This document shows positions 46,001 to 56,600 of a DNA stretch of 64,000 bases, one piece after another; position 1 is the stretch's first letter; each line of letters begins with the position of its first letter. Both the position numbers and the translations under genes were made by a program. The notes below the pieces were generated by a model, which was given only the letters and a program-made list of their open reading frames with translations, made no database searches and had not been told where the DNA came from. Location of the stretch: contig NC_091135.1 in the NCBI RefSeq assembly GCF_041381155.1, positions 7,493,620 to 7,557,619 on the forward strand. The letters run 5' to 3'. The stretch is from Argopecten irradians. Its lineage: Eukaryota > Mollusca > Bivalvia > Pectinida > Pectinidae.

Positions 46001-48842
46001 GCAGTAAAAGGCTATATTTTAGTATTACTAATTTAACTTAACGAACTCATTTTTTGGTTAGGAAACAAAATTGTATTAGTAAAAAAACACTTAAATAGCG
46101 AATCGCCAATTGGCGTAGTTCTAACTAAATATGGTCGGCGAGAATGCCAACATTGTCAGAATATGACAGAAATTCCATTCCTTTGTTTGCTAACTTTATA
46201 AAATAACGAGAAACGAAATAAAAACCCATATAAAGGCATACTTGTAACAAAGCCGTAAAATGCTTATTGACAACACATGCTAACAGTGTACCTATTCGTA
46301 ATTACTCAACATCATCTGCAACGCGTTTAACTTACTATCAGTAGCGATAACAAACCTTTTATAACCACGTATGTTGCAAGGCTAGGCGTATTATGCTTGT
46401 TGGCGCTCTTCACAAGCACGCCGTTTAAATACCGAATGATCATGCTATTTTGTAGCAAATGTGTTTCATGCAGTATAGATCGTCCAATAGGCCTGTTGAT
46501 TATCTAACACGTATACCTTCCTTAGAGTACAAGCGTCCCTGGGATAGAGGTAGTATACGATTGGCTGAATCTAACCAACCAGATGATGTGATTGATGTGA
46601 TATTGCCGCCGACAATCCGCTTGATCTATCTGATAAAGCATTTCCATTTGTGTTTTTCTAGTGATTCATTTCCTTAAAAAACATTCATTATTCAAATATT
46701 CGAGAATAGGATGATTTTGAATTTCCTTCCGTATTCTATTTATCTAGGTTTTTTATCAGACTGTTTTTATTGTCTGGTAAAACCACTCACAGTAATAATT
46801 CATATGTCCCGCTATGTAAGCATTAAAGAGATTGTCACTTCCGCTATAGTAGCAAACATTCCAAATACATCTTATTTTTTACAATTTATTATCCCAACCA
46901 GTAGCTTTCATAATACTGAGAGCATGGATAATTGATCCGGAGAGATAGATTTTATCTTAGCTGTTTTTAAACTAATTTTTTAATATAATGACAATAGTTT
47001 TTCGCCTATAGTATATTGAAAATTTCCGTGACCCTTTTATAAATATTAATATCCTTTGATATCACTCTGAAAAAGGCATGACTTTATGTCTTCAGTATAT
47101 AGTGTCCTAAATAATAAAGTAACCTTTCATATCCTCTTTATTGACTTTGTAAGGATTATTCTTGGTTCTGTCATCTGGTCAGGCAAATCGATTGTAATTT
47201 ATAAATAAGAGGTCGTGTGGTCATTAGATTATCTATCTTGCATCGTTTTTATGGAAATGTTTAAACTTTTAATCTGTAGTTATTAACATTTGATTAATTA
47301 CAGTGTCTAAATTGATTTTAAACGTACAAAGCATCTCAACGATCCCTTTGTTTTTTTAACTTTCACTATGTATTTACTTTTCTCAAAATTTCAATATGTG
47401 GCTAAGCGAATTACAAACCACTCGAATATTAGCATTTATATGTATATTCACACCGTCAATAATAACATCATCAATTTTCCACATAGGTCCAATTACAACA
47501 TTTATACCTAACGATCGATATCCTTCCTAAACACCGCTCCATTACATTTATCATCTATCATATCATGTGTATTACTTTACGCTTTTCGTGTCTAGTACAA
47601 ATCTACAATATTATGTACATTGAATCTCTGACCGTATCATTTTTGCCGCATAATCGACATGAATGTTCATTAAACAGTTAAAATAGGAGTTATGATAAAT
47701 TGATTTTTCTATGTAATATTTAATAAAAAAAATATCAGTAAACAAAAGTCAACAAAACCAGAATTTTACAACAATTTATATAGAATACTGACAAATCAGA
47801 AAACGCCCCTCCAGATTACTTATCAGTATATTAAACTCAGACTAGCAAATATTAAAGCAGTAAGTACATTATGTAGGTGCACAGCCCATTTGATCATTTT
47901 CTTTAAAATCCAAGATGGCTGCATTGTAGCCATTTTGAATACAGTTTGCCCCAAAAGTTACACATCAGCTTGAGACGACATGGGAAATTATTATATCAAT
48001 TGTAATAACACTACTCCACTTCCTGCCAAACAAAATTTATATTTATGTCATTATTGAATCCAATATGACAGCTGAGTTGCCATTTAAAATCCTATTTGCC
48101 CAAAACGTTACATGGTAGATTCAGATAACACAAGGAGTCATCTTGTCAATTTTCAGAACAATAAGCCTCTTCCTTCCATGCAAAACCTCATTTATTGCCA
48201 TTGTTGAAATCAAAGATGGCCGCCGCCCAGCCATTTTGAATCTGATTAGCCCCAAACGTTCCACAGCAGATCTAGGTGACGTGGGGTAGCAGCCTACCAA
48301 ATTTGAAAGCAGTAGTCTACTTCCTCCTATCATGATATACAAAAACAAAAAATACAGACAGACGGATAGCCTTATTAATACAGGGCACCCGCATATCGAT
48401 TATCACTGTTTATCTCGTGGTCTATAGAATATCGGGTTAGACACCTGTGGAAAAAAAACCCGGATTTGATCTATATTTGAACATTGCATGGAAATTCTTA
48501 TCGACAGAGTCGTATTTGACCTATACTTTAATGGTGGATGGAAGAAGCTTACTCCTCCGGATCATTTTGTTTAGTCCACTTTCATTCATTGGTTGATACT
48601 TTTTATAAACATTTTGCTTTTAGTGTGCATCCGTACTGTGCACTTGGCCACTCAAAATAATACTTATACTTTTTCGCTATTGTAGGCGAACTGATGTGCA
48701 TTCAGGTCCAAGGCTAACGATGATGGAAAGTGTTGACAGACTGAGGCCGGAACTAGAAGCCGATTTCCTGCACAAAATTACACCAGAGGAATTTTGGGAA
48801 ATCTACCAGGATTTAAAACAACGCGACTTCCTGCCACCATGA
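37025..48842 (+). CDS. Ankyrin repeat / coiled-coil / PINK1-like kinase fusion protein (8 coding exons)
   Basis: The spliced CDS joins 37025-37078, 37906-38126, 38720-38925, 39412-40640, 40951-41559, 41939-42177, 42403-42516 and 48686-48842, giving 942 residues. Every junction is GT-AG and in phase. Residues 3-145 form ankyrin repeats (TALHAASDRGH, TALHVAAYRGH), 162-400 are polar and low in order, 406-463 form a coiled coil, and about 540-850 are a kinase domain. K570 (RILK) sits where the VAIK lysine is expected; HRDIKAEN is at 704-711, SNFG at 723-726, WAPEL at 754-758 and IYSKSDAYAV in the C-lobe. The last two match PINK1 best, as does the tail after the kinase. The DFG aspartate is Asn, so catalysis is doubtful. 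There is no mitochondrial presequence or membrane helix, unlike true PINK1. An in-frame TGA directly precedes the ATG, fixing the start to M1 or M2. The gene structure is secure; the PINK1 relation is from memory of the family. Confidence 0.85.
37906..38126 (+). CDS. Kinase-fusion gene, coding exon 2 (ankyrin repeats)
   Basis: Residues 19-91 and two bases of codon 92. It encodes the end of repeat 1, all of repeat 2 (TALYWSSCRGHVQICKALLD) and most of repeat 3 (TALHAASDRGHLHCVDLLIK). The acceptor is CATTAG|GAG and the donor ACG|GTAAGC. Confidence 0.88.
38340..38692 (+). mobile_element. TTAA-flanked MITE in intron 2 of the kinase gene
   Basis: Terminal inverted repeats AGATGCTCCACCGCTGAC and GTCGGCGGTGGAGCATCT, with TTAA on both sides (38336-38339 and 38693-38696). 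The interior is AT-rich with no ORF. A TTAA target suggests a piggyBac-like mobiliser, although the ends do not start CCC. Confidence 0.78.
38720..38925 (+). CDS. Kinase-fusion gene, coding exon 3 (ankyrin repeats)
   Basis: Completes residue 92 and encodes residues 93-160: the end of repeat 3, repeat 4 (GDTALHVAAYRGHIDIVRLL) and a degenerate repeat 5 (GRTAADEAEGNS). The acceptor is TTGACAG|TGG and the donor ATCC|GTAAGT. A MITE fills most of the intron before it and ends about 25 bp from the acceptor. Confidence 0.88.
38982..39032 (-). mobile_element. SINE-like family A, 5'-end fragment in an intron
   Basis: CAGTCGCCTTTTACGATCAT and GCAATAGAAGCAGCAGAC match the first 60 bases of the family; it lies in intron 3 of the kinase gene. 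Confidence 0.55.
39412..40640 (+). CDS. Kinase-fusion gene, coding exon 4 (linker, coiled coil, kinase N-lobe start)
   Basis: Completes residue 161 and encodes residues 162-570. Two acceptors are possible; only CTTCTTCAG|CA at 39412 fits the phase of exon 3, and it has the better pyrimidine tract. The first 240 residues are polar and rich in Ser, Asp, Arg and Asn, with a KEN motif and an RRES basophilic-kinase-like site. The coiled coil at 406-463 has heptad Leu positions (ELVENLQKENANLKNQL). The exon ends in the kinase N-lobe with a loose Gly loop (GHLDGQSTFVF) and the presumed ATP lysine as its last codon. Confidence 0.88.
40951..41559 (+). CDS. Kinase-fusion gene, coding exon 5 (kinase core)
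   Basis: Residues 571-773. It begins with ATG, but this is an internal Met because exon 4 ends in phase 0. It holds the hinge region (CIVFDHFPESL), the helix before the catalytic loop (LLYQILSAVYYIKKYGVV), the catalytic loop HRDIKAEN with D706 and N711, the altered metal-binding motif SNFG and the APE motif (AGNMHAWAPEL). The donor is AGG|GTAAGT; readings past 41559 are intron. Confidence 0.9.
41939..42177 (+). CDS. Kinase-fusion gene, coding exon 6 (kinase C-lobe)
   Basis: Residues 774-852 plus two bases of codon 853. IYSKSDAYAVSRMFYSLL is the kinase F-helix with its conserved Asp and is close to the PINK1 motif YSKSDAWAVGA. The segment EIPELPSLYPAGLRFVLK follows, again as in PINK1. The donor is TTA|GTGAGT, so the apparent stop TAG at the edge is not read. 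Confidence 0.88.
42403..42516 (+). CDS. Kinase-fusion gene, coding exon 7
   Basis: Completes Y853 and encodes 854-890 plus two bases of codon 891. It covers the end of the kinase domain and the start of a helical tail (RYCQARMLKLLSLENTA). The acceptor is TTTTCTAG|CG and the donor CAAG|GTATGT. At 114 bases it is short and was found by splice-phase continuity. Confidence 0.8.
42612..42642 (+). mobile_element. SINE-like family A, 3' stub
   Basis: GAAGGACCTTAGCTGTTAAC and AGGACGTC only. Confidence 0.4.
42808..42912 (+). mobile_element. SINE-like family A, 3' end
   Basis: CACGAATATACCGCAATCTT to CATATAGGACGTTAGAA. Confidence 0.5.
42919..43335 (+). mobile_element. SINE-like family A, full-length but old
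   Basis: Starts TTGCATGATTGTACAAGGCG and ends at TTAGCTGTTAATAGG; all landmarks are present with many changes. Three copies lie head to tail here with the 42.8 and 43.5 kb ones. Confidence 0.65.
43451..43941 (+). mobile_element. SINE-like family A, best full-length copy
   Basis: About 490 bp from GCATGATCGTAAA at the 5' end to GGCTGTTAATAGGACGTTAA and an AAAC-repeat tail. Landmarks in order are CTCTGGGTTCTGTCCCCTGG, TCTATAAAAGTGGTAGTTTC, CAGTATAATGTGACCGGG, GGTGTCTTCGG or its variant, ACTATAAAAAGGGCAACAG, and GGAGGCCGTCCTTACATGAC. There is no ORF. The tail shared with family B and the frequent 5' truncations point to mobilisation by a LINE. It lies in the last intron of the kinase gene. Confidence 0.8.
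47882..48370. repeat. Dispersed element with internal tandem units (about 150 bp x 3)
   Basis: CAAGATGGCTGC-type segments followed by GCCATTTTGAAT recur at about 47911, 48060 and 48211. It ends in ACAGACAGACGGATAG, like the end of the 7.6 kb element. It lies in the last intron of the kinase gene, 0.3 kb before the final exon. Confidence 0.6.
48686..48842 (+). CDS. Kinase-fusion gene, last coding exon
   Basis: Completes R891 and encodes 892-942 and TGA. The product is a charged helical tail (TMMESVDRLRPELEADFLHK, then EEFWEIYQDLKQRDFLPP), matching the position of PINK1's C-terminal helices. The acceptor is GCTATTGTAG|GCG. It follows a 6.2-kb intron. Its one-base start phase exactly fits exon 7. 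Confidence 0.82.
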
Positions 48843-48935
48843 TTCAGTGAACAATATGTGATCAATCTACCGCCGTTCTGTCGCCATAGGCTATAATGTT
48901 TAATGTAGGCATTAAAACATAATGAAAAGCGACGC

Positions 48936-48941
48936 AATAAA
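48936..48941 (+). promoter_or_regulatory. Polyadenylation signal of the kinase-fusion gene
   Basis: A canonical AATAAA lies 94 bases after the TGA, followed by AT-rich sequence. It is the first such hexamer after the stop and would give a short 3' UTR. Confidence 0.55.
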
Positions 48942-51269
48942 AACATATCGCTACCATATGAAAACAGATAAGCGAAAGAATAGAACACCGATCCGATGGT
49001 AAACAGGTATCGGCGAAAGTGGAACATCCCTTTGTGTATTTTGTAGTGTTTTTATCTGAAAAAACGTGATTGTTGTTCTGTTACAGACGTTGCCTCGAAT
49101 ATACATTTTTCAAACTATTTCAGAGACGGCTTCAGGCTTTTAAACAGCTGTTTGCTGCTCTGGAATGTAAATCTAGTGTAAGGACATGGCTAGATTCTCT
49201 ATAATTCCAGACAGTCTCCATCAATACTGATACTTTCATTACACACCCTTATATGGTTCTGTCAGAATATAGTAACGGTGTCCCCTTGGGCATGCCAGGA
49301 CGTTGAACACATATAAACGAACTGATAGTTGAAACTTAAGAGCAAGTTTATTACTTGTGACGAAACTTGTAATCGCGCTCTATCCGTGAAGCACTACATT
49401 TCGTCGAAAAAACATGTCGCCAATCAGTCTTTAAGAGAAAAATAGTCCAATACGAATGTGGAAGATTACTCTCATTTTGTGTTTTACCCGCAACCATCTA
49501 ACAGTATACGTCCCCAAAAAACACAAAGGAATAGTAATGGAGAGTGAATGGATACAAAGCATGATTGATTTATTCGAGATGGATTATTTATAAATGTTAT
49601 GAAAGAATAATTACGTAAGGATGCATGATTTGTGAAACAGTGGATATCCTAAAGATAAATCATATACAAGCTTAGATTGTACGCCCATTACAAACATTTC
49701 TGTGATATACCAGAGACTTCTGACATTTTGTATCCGTATCATATTTGGTGGCATCGAATGAGCACTATCAATGACGTCATCTGTTCCATGAATATCATGA
49801 CGTCATTAGCTACTGTGTTAATCACTATAACATCGATATTTTAACGACGTCATCAAGTTTGATGGTATTCCTTTTTATCTTTGACAACATATTGTAAATG
49901 GTGAAATTTTGTCAATATGTCTTGTAGTTGAGTTGCTTATTTTACAATTACATCATAGAAAACAATATTATGTTTGTTAAAATCTATATGTAGTGTCACA
50001 ATAATTGTGATTTGTTTCCAATGTGTTTTTGATATCTGTTTAAGATATGAAAGACTGGCATTACGTGTGCTGTAAAGAACTGTTTAAGCTTGAATTTTGG
50101 TATAGAGTTATGTAAATCAATCGTGTTGCTATCCTCAAGATTATATTGACATGCACTGTTATTGATCAAACATTTCTGCTATAGTTCACTATTTCATAAA
50201 ATCTTTAAAATATGTCTTTACATAAAAAGATTCATTGACGAAAGGTACTGTTTTCATCCCTCTCCCTCTTGTTATTTGTACGCGTACCCAACACGTTACA
50301 CATAATGACGTTATTCCATTGATACTTTATAGGTATGAAGATGTATTTATAAATATATATATTTAAATGTAGCTTCTTTTGTCAACGCCAAAGGAAATCC
50401 AGTCATTGTAAGAATATTTGTAGATGGATTAAAAATTAATCACATTAATGTCTGTATTTTCGTAATTTATTTCATAGAAACTGCACTTTTAAACTTAAGA
50501 ACTAAATTAAAAAAACTAAACAATATAATGGACAATATTACATAAGTACAATATAACAGTACACTAGTATACAGGCCAACAAAATAAGCAATAATCATAT
50601 AACTGCTTGACCCACAGATTTCATATCCATTATTTGACTGTGCTATCCAAAAATAAATCGATGGTTTTCAAAATAGGTATGATGCTCGGAGTCCTTTATG
50701 GGTGGGTTATATTTTGTTCATTTCTGTTATCTGAAGGGGGAACATACCGCCATAACAAAGGAAGCTGAGTTTTAGGTGAGAAAGGTTAAAGTGGGTTCCT
50801 AGAAATCGGATGAAACACTTTACAGAGGTCAACTATAATCCTTTATAGAGATCGGACGAAACACTTTACAAAGTCAACCACGGCTTTTCATAGTAAGTAG
50901 TTGCATTTTCCCCTGATTCACTGAAAACAGGAAAGTTATTCGTAAAATGTTAAGAGCCTTGTTAAGGCGACTAATACACATATGTTATCGTTTAAAAGAA
51001 CAATGCTTCTTATCCCATTGTTTGCACCAACATTCACCAAATTAAAGTTGCATTACCAGTGTTATTGTAACCTTTACCAAATACCCATGAATTCCATCGT
51101 ATGCCAAATTAAGAACTGAACAAGGCGCCCCAAAGAGTGACATAATCTGCCGCGCCCCGCAGTTGATATAAAAACCCAAGTACATCAAGGTCAAAGTAAC
51201 AATTCAAGTACAACTTCAAATGTATTTGAGTATTGTAAAACGGAAAAAATACAGCATGTAACAAAAAAA

Positions 51270-51525
51270 CTAATTTGGTATATTTGAGTTCTCATGATAA
51301 CAGAAAAAAAAAATCCAAAAAATGAAGGTCTTCAACAGCAAAAGGCACAACTAGGGCACCTGTCTGATATATTCAGAAAATGTCCGGGAGCTGTGTTGAA
51401 CGGTTTTAGTGGGGTTATAGTCCGGTAACAAAAACAAAAGGAAACAGAAATTTGGTATTTGTGACTAAGTTTCCATAGTAACGGAAAAAATCTCAAAATA
51501 GAAGGTCCGCAATAGCAAAAGCCGT
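51270..51525. repeat. Two diverged tandem units of about 178 bp
   Basis: TAACAGAAAAAA...GAAGGTCTTCAACAGC near 51299 recurs as TAACGGAAAAAA...GAAGGTCCGCAATAGC near 51479, with GGCACAACTAGGGCACCTGT between. Confidence 0.5.
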
Positions 51526-51574
51526 GGCATAGTGCCGTGGATTAAGTTTCTATACCCAATTAATTATTTTTATT

Positions 51575-51735
51575 TTTTTTTGTCTTGAAATAGGATAAGA
51601 AGCTCAAACTTTTCAATGATGGTAATGGTGTAAATTAAGTAATTTTTGTAACCGATGGAAAATACTAAATAGTCTGCTATCGTGTTTTTGATAAAGGAAA
51701 AGATACTATTCGTCAGCGGTGAGGCCTCTCTAAAA
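51575..51735 (-). mobile_element. TTAA MITE, partial third copy
   Basis: AGCTCAAACTTTTCAATGAT to CGTCAGCGGTGAGG matches one half of the other two copies; the second terminus is absent. Confidence 0.55.
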
Positions 51736-53167
51736 TCGCTTTACATCTTTTCCACCCCATGTGGAGTAGTTATCAGATACGAATTTGTATTATACAATCA
51801 ATTGTATTATATCAATCAATGATACCAAAACAAAAAAAAACATATTTTGATGACATGACCATAAAATAAAAAAAAATGAAGTTGTTCAGTATTGCGTTTC
51901 TATAGTTCGCTTCATGCTCTCGAAGTATCCGATAAATACCGCCAATATTTTGTTAAATACCAAAATATTTTTCTATTAGGACAATAACGAGCAAAATAAA
52001 TCTCAAAGACAGTGTTTTAAAATACATGTATCTTTACCAATGTTTTCTTCAAAATAACGAAACGAATAAAAGATATATTTATATATTCATAAAGTTGATA
52101 AATGATCGGCAGGGTTATGATATACTCTTACGTCTAAAATTGCTGGAAGAAAACGTTAATTCCACTTCACCGTAGCACAGTGGTTAATGTAAAATGTGGT
52201 CAAATCTTTGATGTTGAATGTTCTAAATAATCAGAATGATGACGTTATATTATTTCTAAGCTTTACAACACCACACAATCGATAACATCTAGACAAAACT
52301 CTACTACACATTCATTTTGTAATAATATCTGTATAACGTATCTCATGGTTATTTGACACAAACGACACTTTATTAGTTTTGTAAAGACGTTTATATACAG
52401 CATATCTAATGAAAACAATACTAGTTATCAAAAAGTTAAAAGAATTATAATTTGTAATCTATTGATTGTGCTTAATAATCGTTTAAAACAGACGAGTCTT
52501 TTTTCATGGAGAAGTGATAATATACTCGGAAACCAGACATACGGTCAGTATTCAAAAGGTGCCCCACGTGACCCCTTGAACCCGGAAGGTACAGGATCAT
52601 CTCTATATAACAACTTTAGACGGAAATCTTCCACTTTAAGGGCAAACTATCGCTATCGATTTGGCCTATTGCTGTTGTTCATGACAGGTTAATGTGCCTC
52701 GTGGGCTATTCGTTGACTATCCCTAGCGAGTACTCAATAAAACAAATAAATAAAACTCATTGCAATGTGACAAAACCCGAAAGAAGAAAATTTTGAGAAC
52801 TAGATATATCTTGCCAAATAGTAAAGTTATCAACACAATGGGGCCTAATGAGGAACAACCGCTGTTATATGAATATAGCCCAAGGATCATTCATTTAGTT
52901 CTAGCGTGTTAATTGGGGGACGCCTCCTAGCGGTGACATCGATGTATCACTGGAGAAAAATTACATTTGTCTAAATAAAACAGGACGCTTGTTACGGAAC
53001 AGTTTGTAATTAATTACATTACGCAAATTGTTGCTTAGGAATTTTACCGCCAACACAAATTGTTATTCTAGTATTTGAGATGGAGTGAAATTTTCACGCA
53101 TGTAAATAGTTAAACAAAGAGCAACAGTGCTCCATACGAAGAGTGATAGTGCGTTTGTCGCATGGCG

Positions 53168-53359
53168 CATTGTCGGTCCGCTCTTGCCCCATTGTCGGTC
53201 TGTTCTTAGGGCGGTGACAGTCTGTTTTTGGTGCAGTGTCGGTCTGTTCTTGGTGCATTGTCGGTCTGTTCTTGATGCGGTGTCGGTCTGTTCTTGGTGC
53301 ATTGTCGGCCTGTTCTTGGTGCATTGTCGGTTTGTTCTTGGCTCATTGGCGGTCTTTCC
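53168..53359. repeat. 22-bp minisatellite, 8.7 units
   Basis: Unit CATTGTCGGTCTGTTCTTGG plus TG, with scattered changes. Because 22 is not a multiple of three, all frames stay open for a while and give false ORFs on both strands. Confidence 0.9.
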
Positions 53360-53418
53360 ATCACGGATTCAACAATGCGACAGTGCGACATGGTCGAAAT
53401 CAGCCACTACAGCTATGG

Positions 53419-53631
53419 TTTGATTAGTTTAGCGTCCTTTTAACAGCCAGGGTCATTTAAGGACGTGCCAGGTTTGTTGGTGGAGGAAAGCCGGAGTATC
53501 CGGAGAAAAACCACCAGCCAGCGGTCAGTACCTGGCAACTGCCCCACATGGGATTCGAACTCGCGACCCAGAGGTGGAGGGCATATGGTAATATGTCGGT
53601 ACATCTTAACCACTCGGCCACCGCGGCCCCT
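53419..53631 (-). mobile_element. tRNA-derived SINE (family B), complete copy
   Basis: Same head, core and tail as the copy at 33.3 kb. An 11-bp target duplication, TACAGCTATGG, lies at 53408-53418 and 53632-53642. It sits just after a minisatellite. Confidence 0.83.
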
Positions 53632-53644
53632 TACAGCTATGGCA

Positions 53645-56600
53645 CAGATGCAATAAAACAATATAAAGACATACATGTATACGTCATTGGAAGATAATGA
53701 AATAGATTTTAAATTTCCAACTATATTGCAAACTATCAAGGTGTATAACAAAATCGGTAAGGACGAATTGTCCTTCATAACGAAACAAAAATAAACCGTC
53801 AACTGAAACACTTTATAACCATAATATGAATATAAGAACTTTACCAAATGTTTGTTCATAATTAACTTATGTCCATGTCCAATCACCTCATTTGTTACTT
53901 ACATGTAATACACAATTGCAAATCAACTGCAAACGGACATATGCAAGGTTTTACATAAGGCATATCGTCATTTGAAAAGTTACACTTTTATAAGGATTGT
54001 ATGTTGTTTCCTGCATTATGCACATCAAAATATTTTGCAGTACCTGTTTTCGTACCTAAATTCCTTAAAATTCGTTATTTTTCTCTTTAAAAGTGCATTA
54101 CTGGTGTGTCGCACATTGTCAATAATAAATATAGCGTCCAAACCAAGGTTCGAATCCAGGCTCTCCATGTTCTATCTGATCACCAGTTATGAACTCCAGT
54201 GTAAATTCACTCCATATTTTATTTTATCTATTTGGATTTCTAATTGAAAGTCAATTAAATTCAAGGTATAACATTTAATAAATGATAAACGTGAAAGGAT
54301 GAAACATCACTAAGAGGCAAGCCTTGATAAGTTAATGTCTGTTGTGCCTTTTGTGCAATGTTCTGTGTTAGCTATCTGGTCCTTGGCATCTGTAATGGTT
54401 ACAGAAGGTTTTTAAATAAATCAAATCTTACTTATTTAATTCTATCTCATTATTTATTTTGTATCAGACTATCCGATTTTCTGAGTTGTGGGTCCCGTAT
54501 ATTTATTTAGTGATATATAATGACTACATCTATATATATTATTACATAATAATATTGATAATAAACTTAAGTTATTGAGGATGGATTAACATGTTGATCC
54601 GAAGGCCACCACATGGACCTCTTGTTAGTAAAACACAATTTCACGTGTTAGTTAAAACAGCAGACAAATTAAGCAAATTTGTAAACAATTATAAACAAAT
54701 ATCACAGAAAATATACATACAATTATCACAATATTATTACATAAATGAAATATATGCTGATTTAGAACGAATATACGTACCTGGCCTACTGTACCTTTCG
54801 GCCGGGCATGAATTGGTCCCTATGTGTCGTAGTGGAGCACTGCCTCTGAAAATCACTCGGGCGCAGTTTTCTATACTTTTTTTTAGGTTTCCAATTGTTT
54901 TATGCGTCTACATGCATTTACATATTATTATTGTCCAAAACAAATATAACTACCATTCTTAATATCTACCGTACCGTTCACAAGACGTCAAATTCACAAT
55001 TATAAATTCCCTTCAGAAAGACCTTCATATGTATTATGTGAAAAATTAATGCCACGCTGGGAATTTGATAGTTTATGTGGTTCAGTTTTATTGCCTTGTA
55101 GATAAGCGATATCAAACAAGTATGATAAAATGCAAACACACGTTTTTTTAATGGTTTGCATAATCATTACTTTGCTCCATTAGCAGTAATAGGCACCAGT
55201 TGTAGCTCTAAAGACGACACAATTTTCTGTCAAAAAGTCTTTTGAGCGACAATATTGCAGCTAAGGCTCATTGTCTGAGCTAATCCACGGAGCATTTAAC
55301 AAAAAAACTTCCAAAACCCTTCTAAGACGGAAACCGTTCCTAAAAGTTCTCACAAGTGCTAGGAGGATGTACTGAATGGAACAAATATTGGCAGTATAGT
55401 AATGTGTCCAGAAAAAGAGAGGTTTTCCAGCGTTTGCAACACTTTTCTGACATTTCTGCACTGATTTATTTTATTTTTCCTCAATAAAGTAATTTGCATA
55501 TTCTTTTACATGCTAATGATTTAAAAATCATTCAAATACTAGTCATTGTAATCTAAACATCTATCTCTATCGAGTACAACATCTCTTCTGCTGCCTGTAT
55601 TAAGGGGGCATATTTGGTAACCTTCTAAATTATCAAACGGAACGTACATTTTATTCATGAACACCTTGAATGTTTCCAATTTCGAACAGTGACTTTCTTC
55701 GCTAAAGTGTGCTTCCGACTTGTACGAGTATCAAATGTTATCGCAAGCAATACAGACGAAATCGCTAGAACAGTTATCGGACACAATTTCCTGGCTGGGC
55801 CGTTCCTTCGAGTGAGTGAAGTCATTAGATGATAATGTAATCGGGTGCGCCATCCATACATGATTTTGTAGACGGAGAAGCTTTATTTCCTATGACAAAC
55901 AAGTCTTATTTTCGTTTTTTTTTTTTTTTTTTTTTTGTCCAAATAACAAACAAACGAAAACAGAGGACAGAACAAGTTCCCATGGGTATCGTCATAAAGG
56001 TATAATTAACTAGTTCTTTTTTGTCAGAACAAGGAAGTCGTTATAGATGTTCATCAGTAATATCTATGTAAGTATCATTCAGCGTATGTAGAAAGTGATA
56101 CCTTTACGTAACACACTACACAGTCAGATGAATCAGCAATCATGGCACAATAATATCTAATGTGGTTTTGTATCTGTATTCCGTTATTTTTTCTACTTGC
56201 TTGCGGTTGAAAAAAAAGTCTAATACTGGTTGAAACATGCTTTTCTATTTGATATAAAAAGCATACTGATTTAATGGTATCACAACCAACGTCGCTAACA
56301 CTTGCATATAAACTGCGTAGTATTTTCTTTATGGATATATTACACTAAATGACATAGTATTCCCACCTTGTGAATGTACATCGTAAGCGATAGATAAAAG
56401 TACTAACTTCATTGCTATATTTAAAAACTTTGGATATATAAGAGCCTTTTATAGCACCTAATAAAATGAGTGAAAACAACATTTTTGAAAACAGAAATTT
56501 TAAAATTGAAAAAAAAAATCTGGAAGCGTTCGTTTAAAAAATCCAAAAATGTCGAAACAATTGTAAAAAAAAAAAACTTTAAATTGATTATGCCTAGGTG

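Larger units (their letters stand above)
42517..48685 (+). other. Last intron of the kinase-fusion gene (6.2 kb)
   Basis: GT-AG bounded. It holds four family A copies at its left, the internal-tandem-repeat element at its right, and AT-rich sequence without recognised features at 43.95-47.88 kb. Confidence 0.7.
48945..53160. other. Intergenic, no gene seen
   Basis: Outside the partial MITE and the 178-bp tandem units nothing is recognised. Confidence 0.45.

Noticed and set aside
46459-46677. 72-codon frame in the last intron of the kinase gene as an extra exon
   Set aside because: No fitting acceptor and donor with phase, and exons 7 and 8 already join perfectly without it.
53063-53427. Thr/Asp/Arg/Gln-rich frames on both strands
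   Set aside because: They are products of the 22-bp minisatellite, which stays open in all frames.
53440-53886. 148-codon - strand open frame
   Set aside because: Its C-terminal part is the family B SINE read through; it is not a gene.
54149-54159. B-box-like GGTTCGAATCC on the + strand
   Set aside because: No A box or foldable arms upstream; a lone match, perhaps an old SINE scrap.
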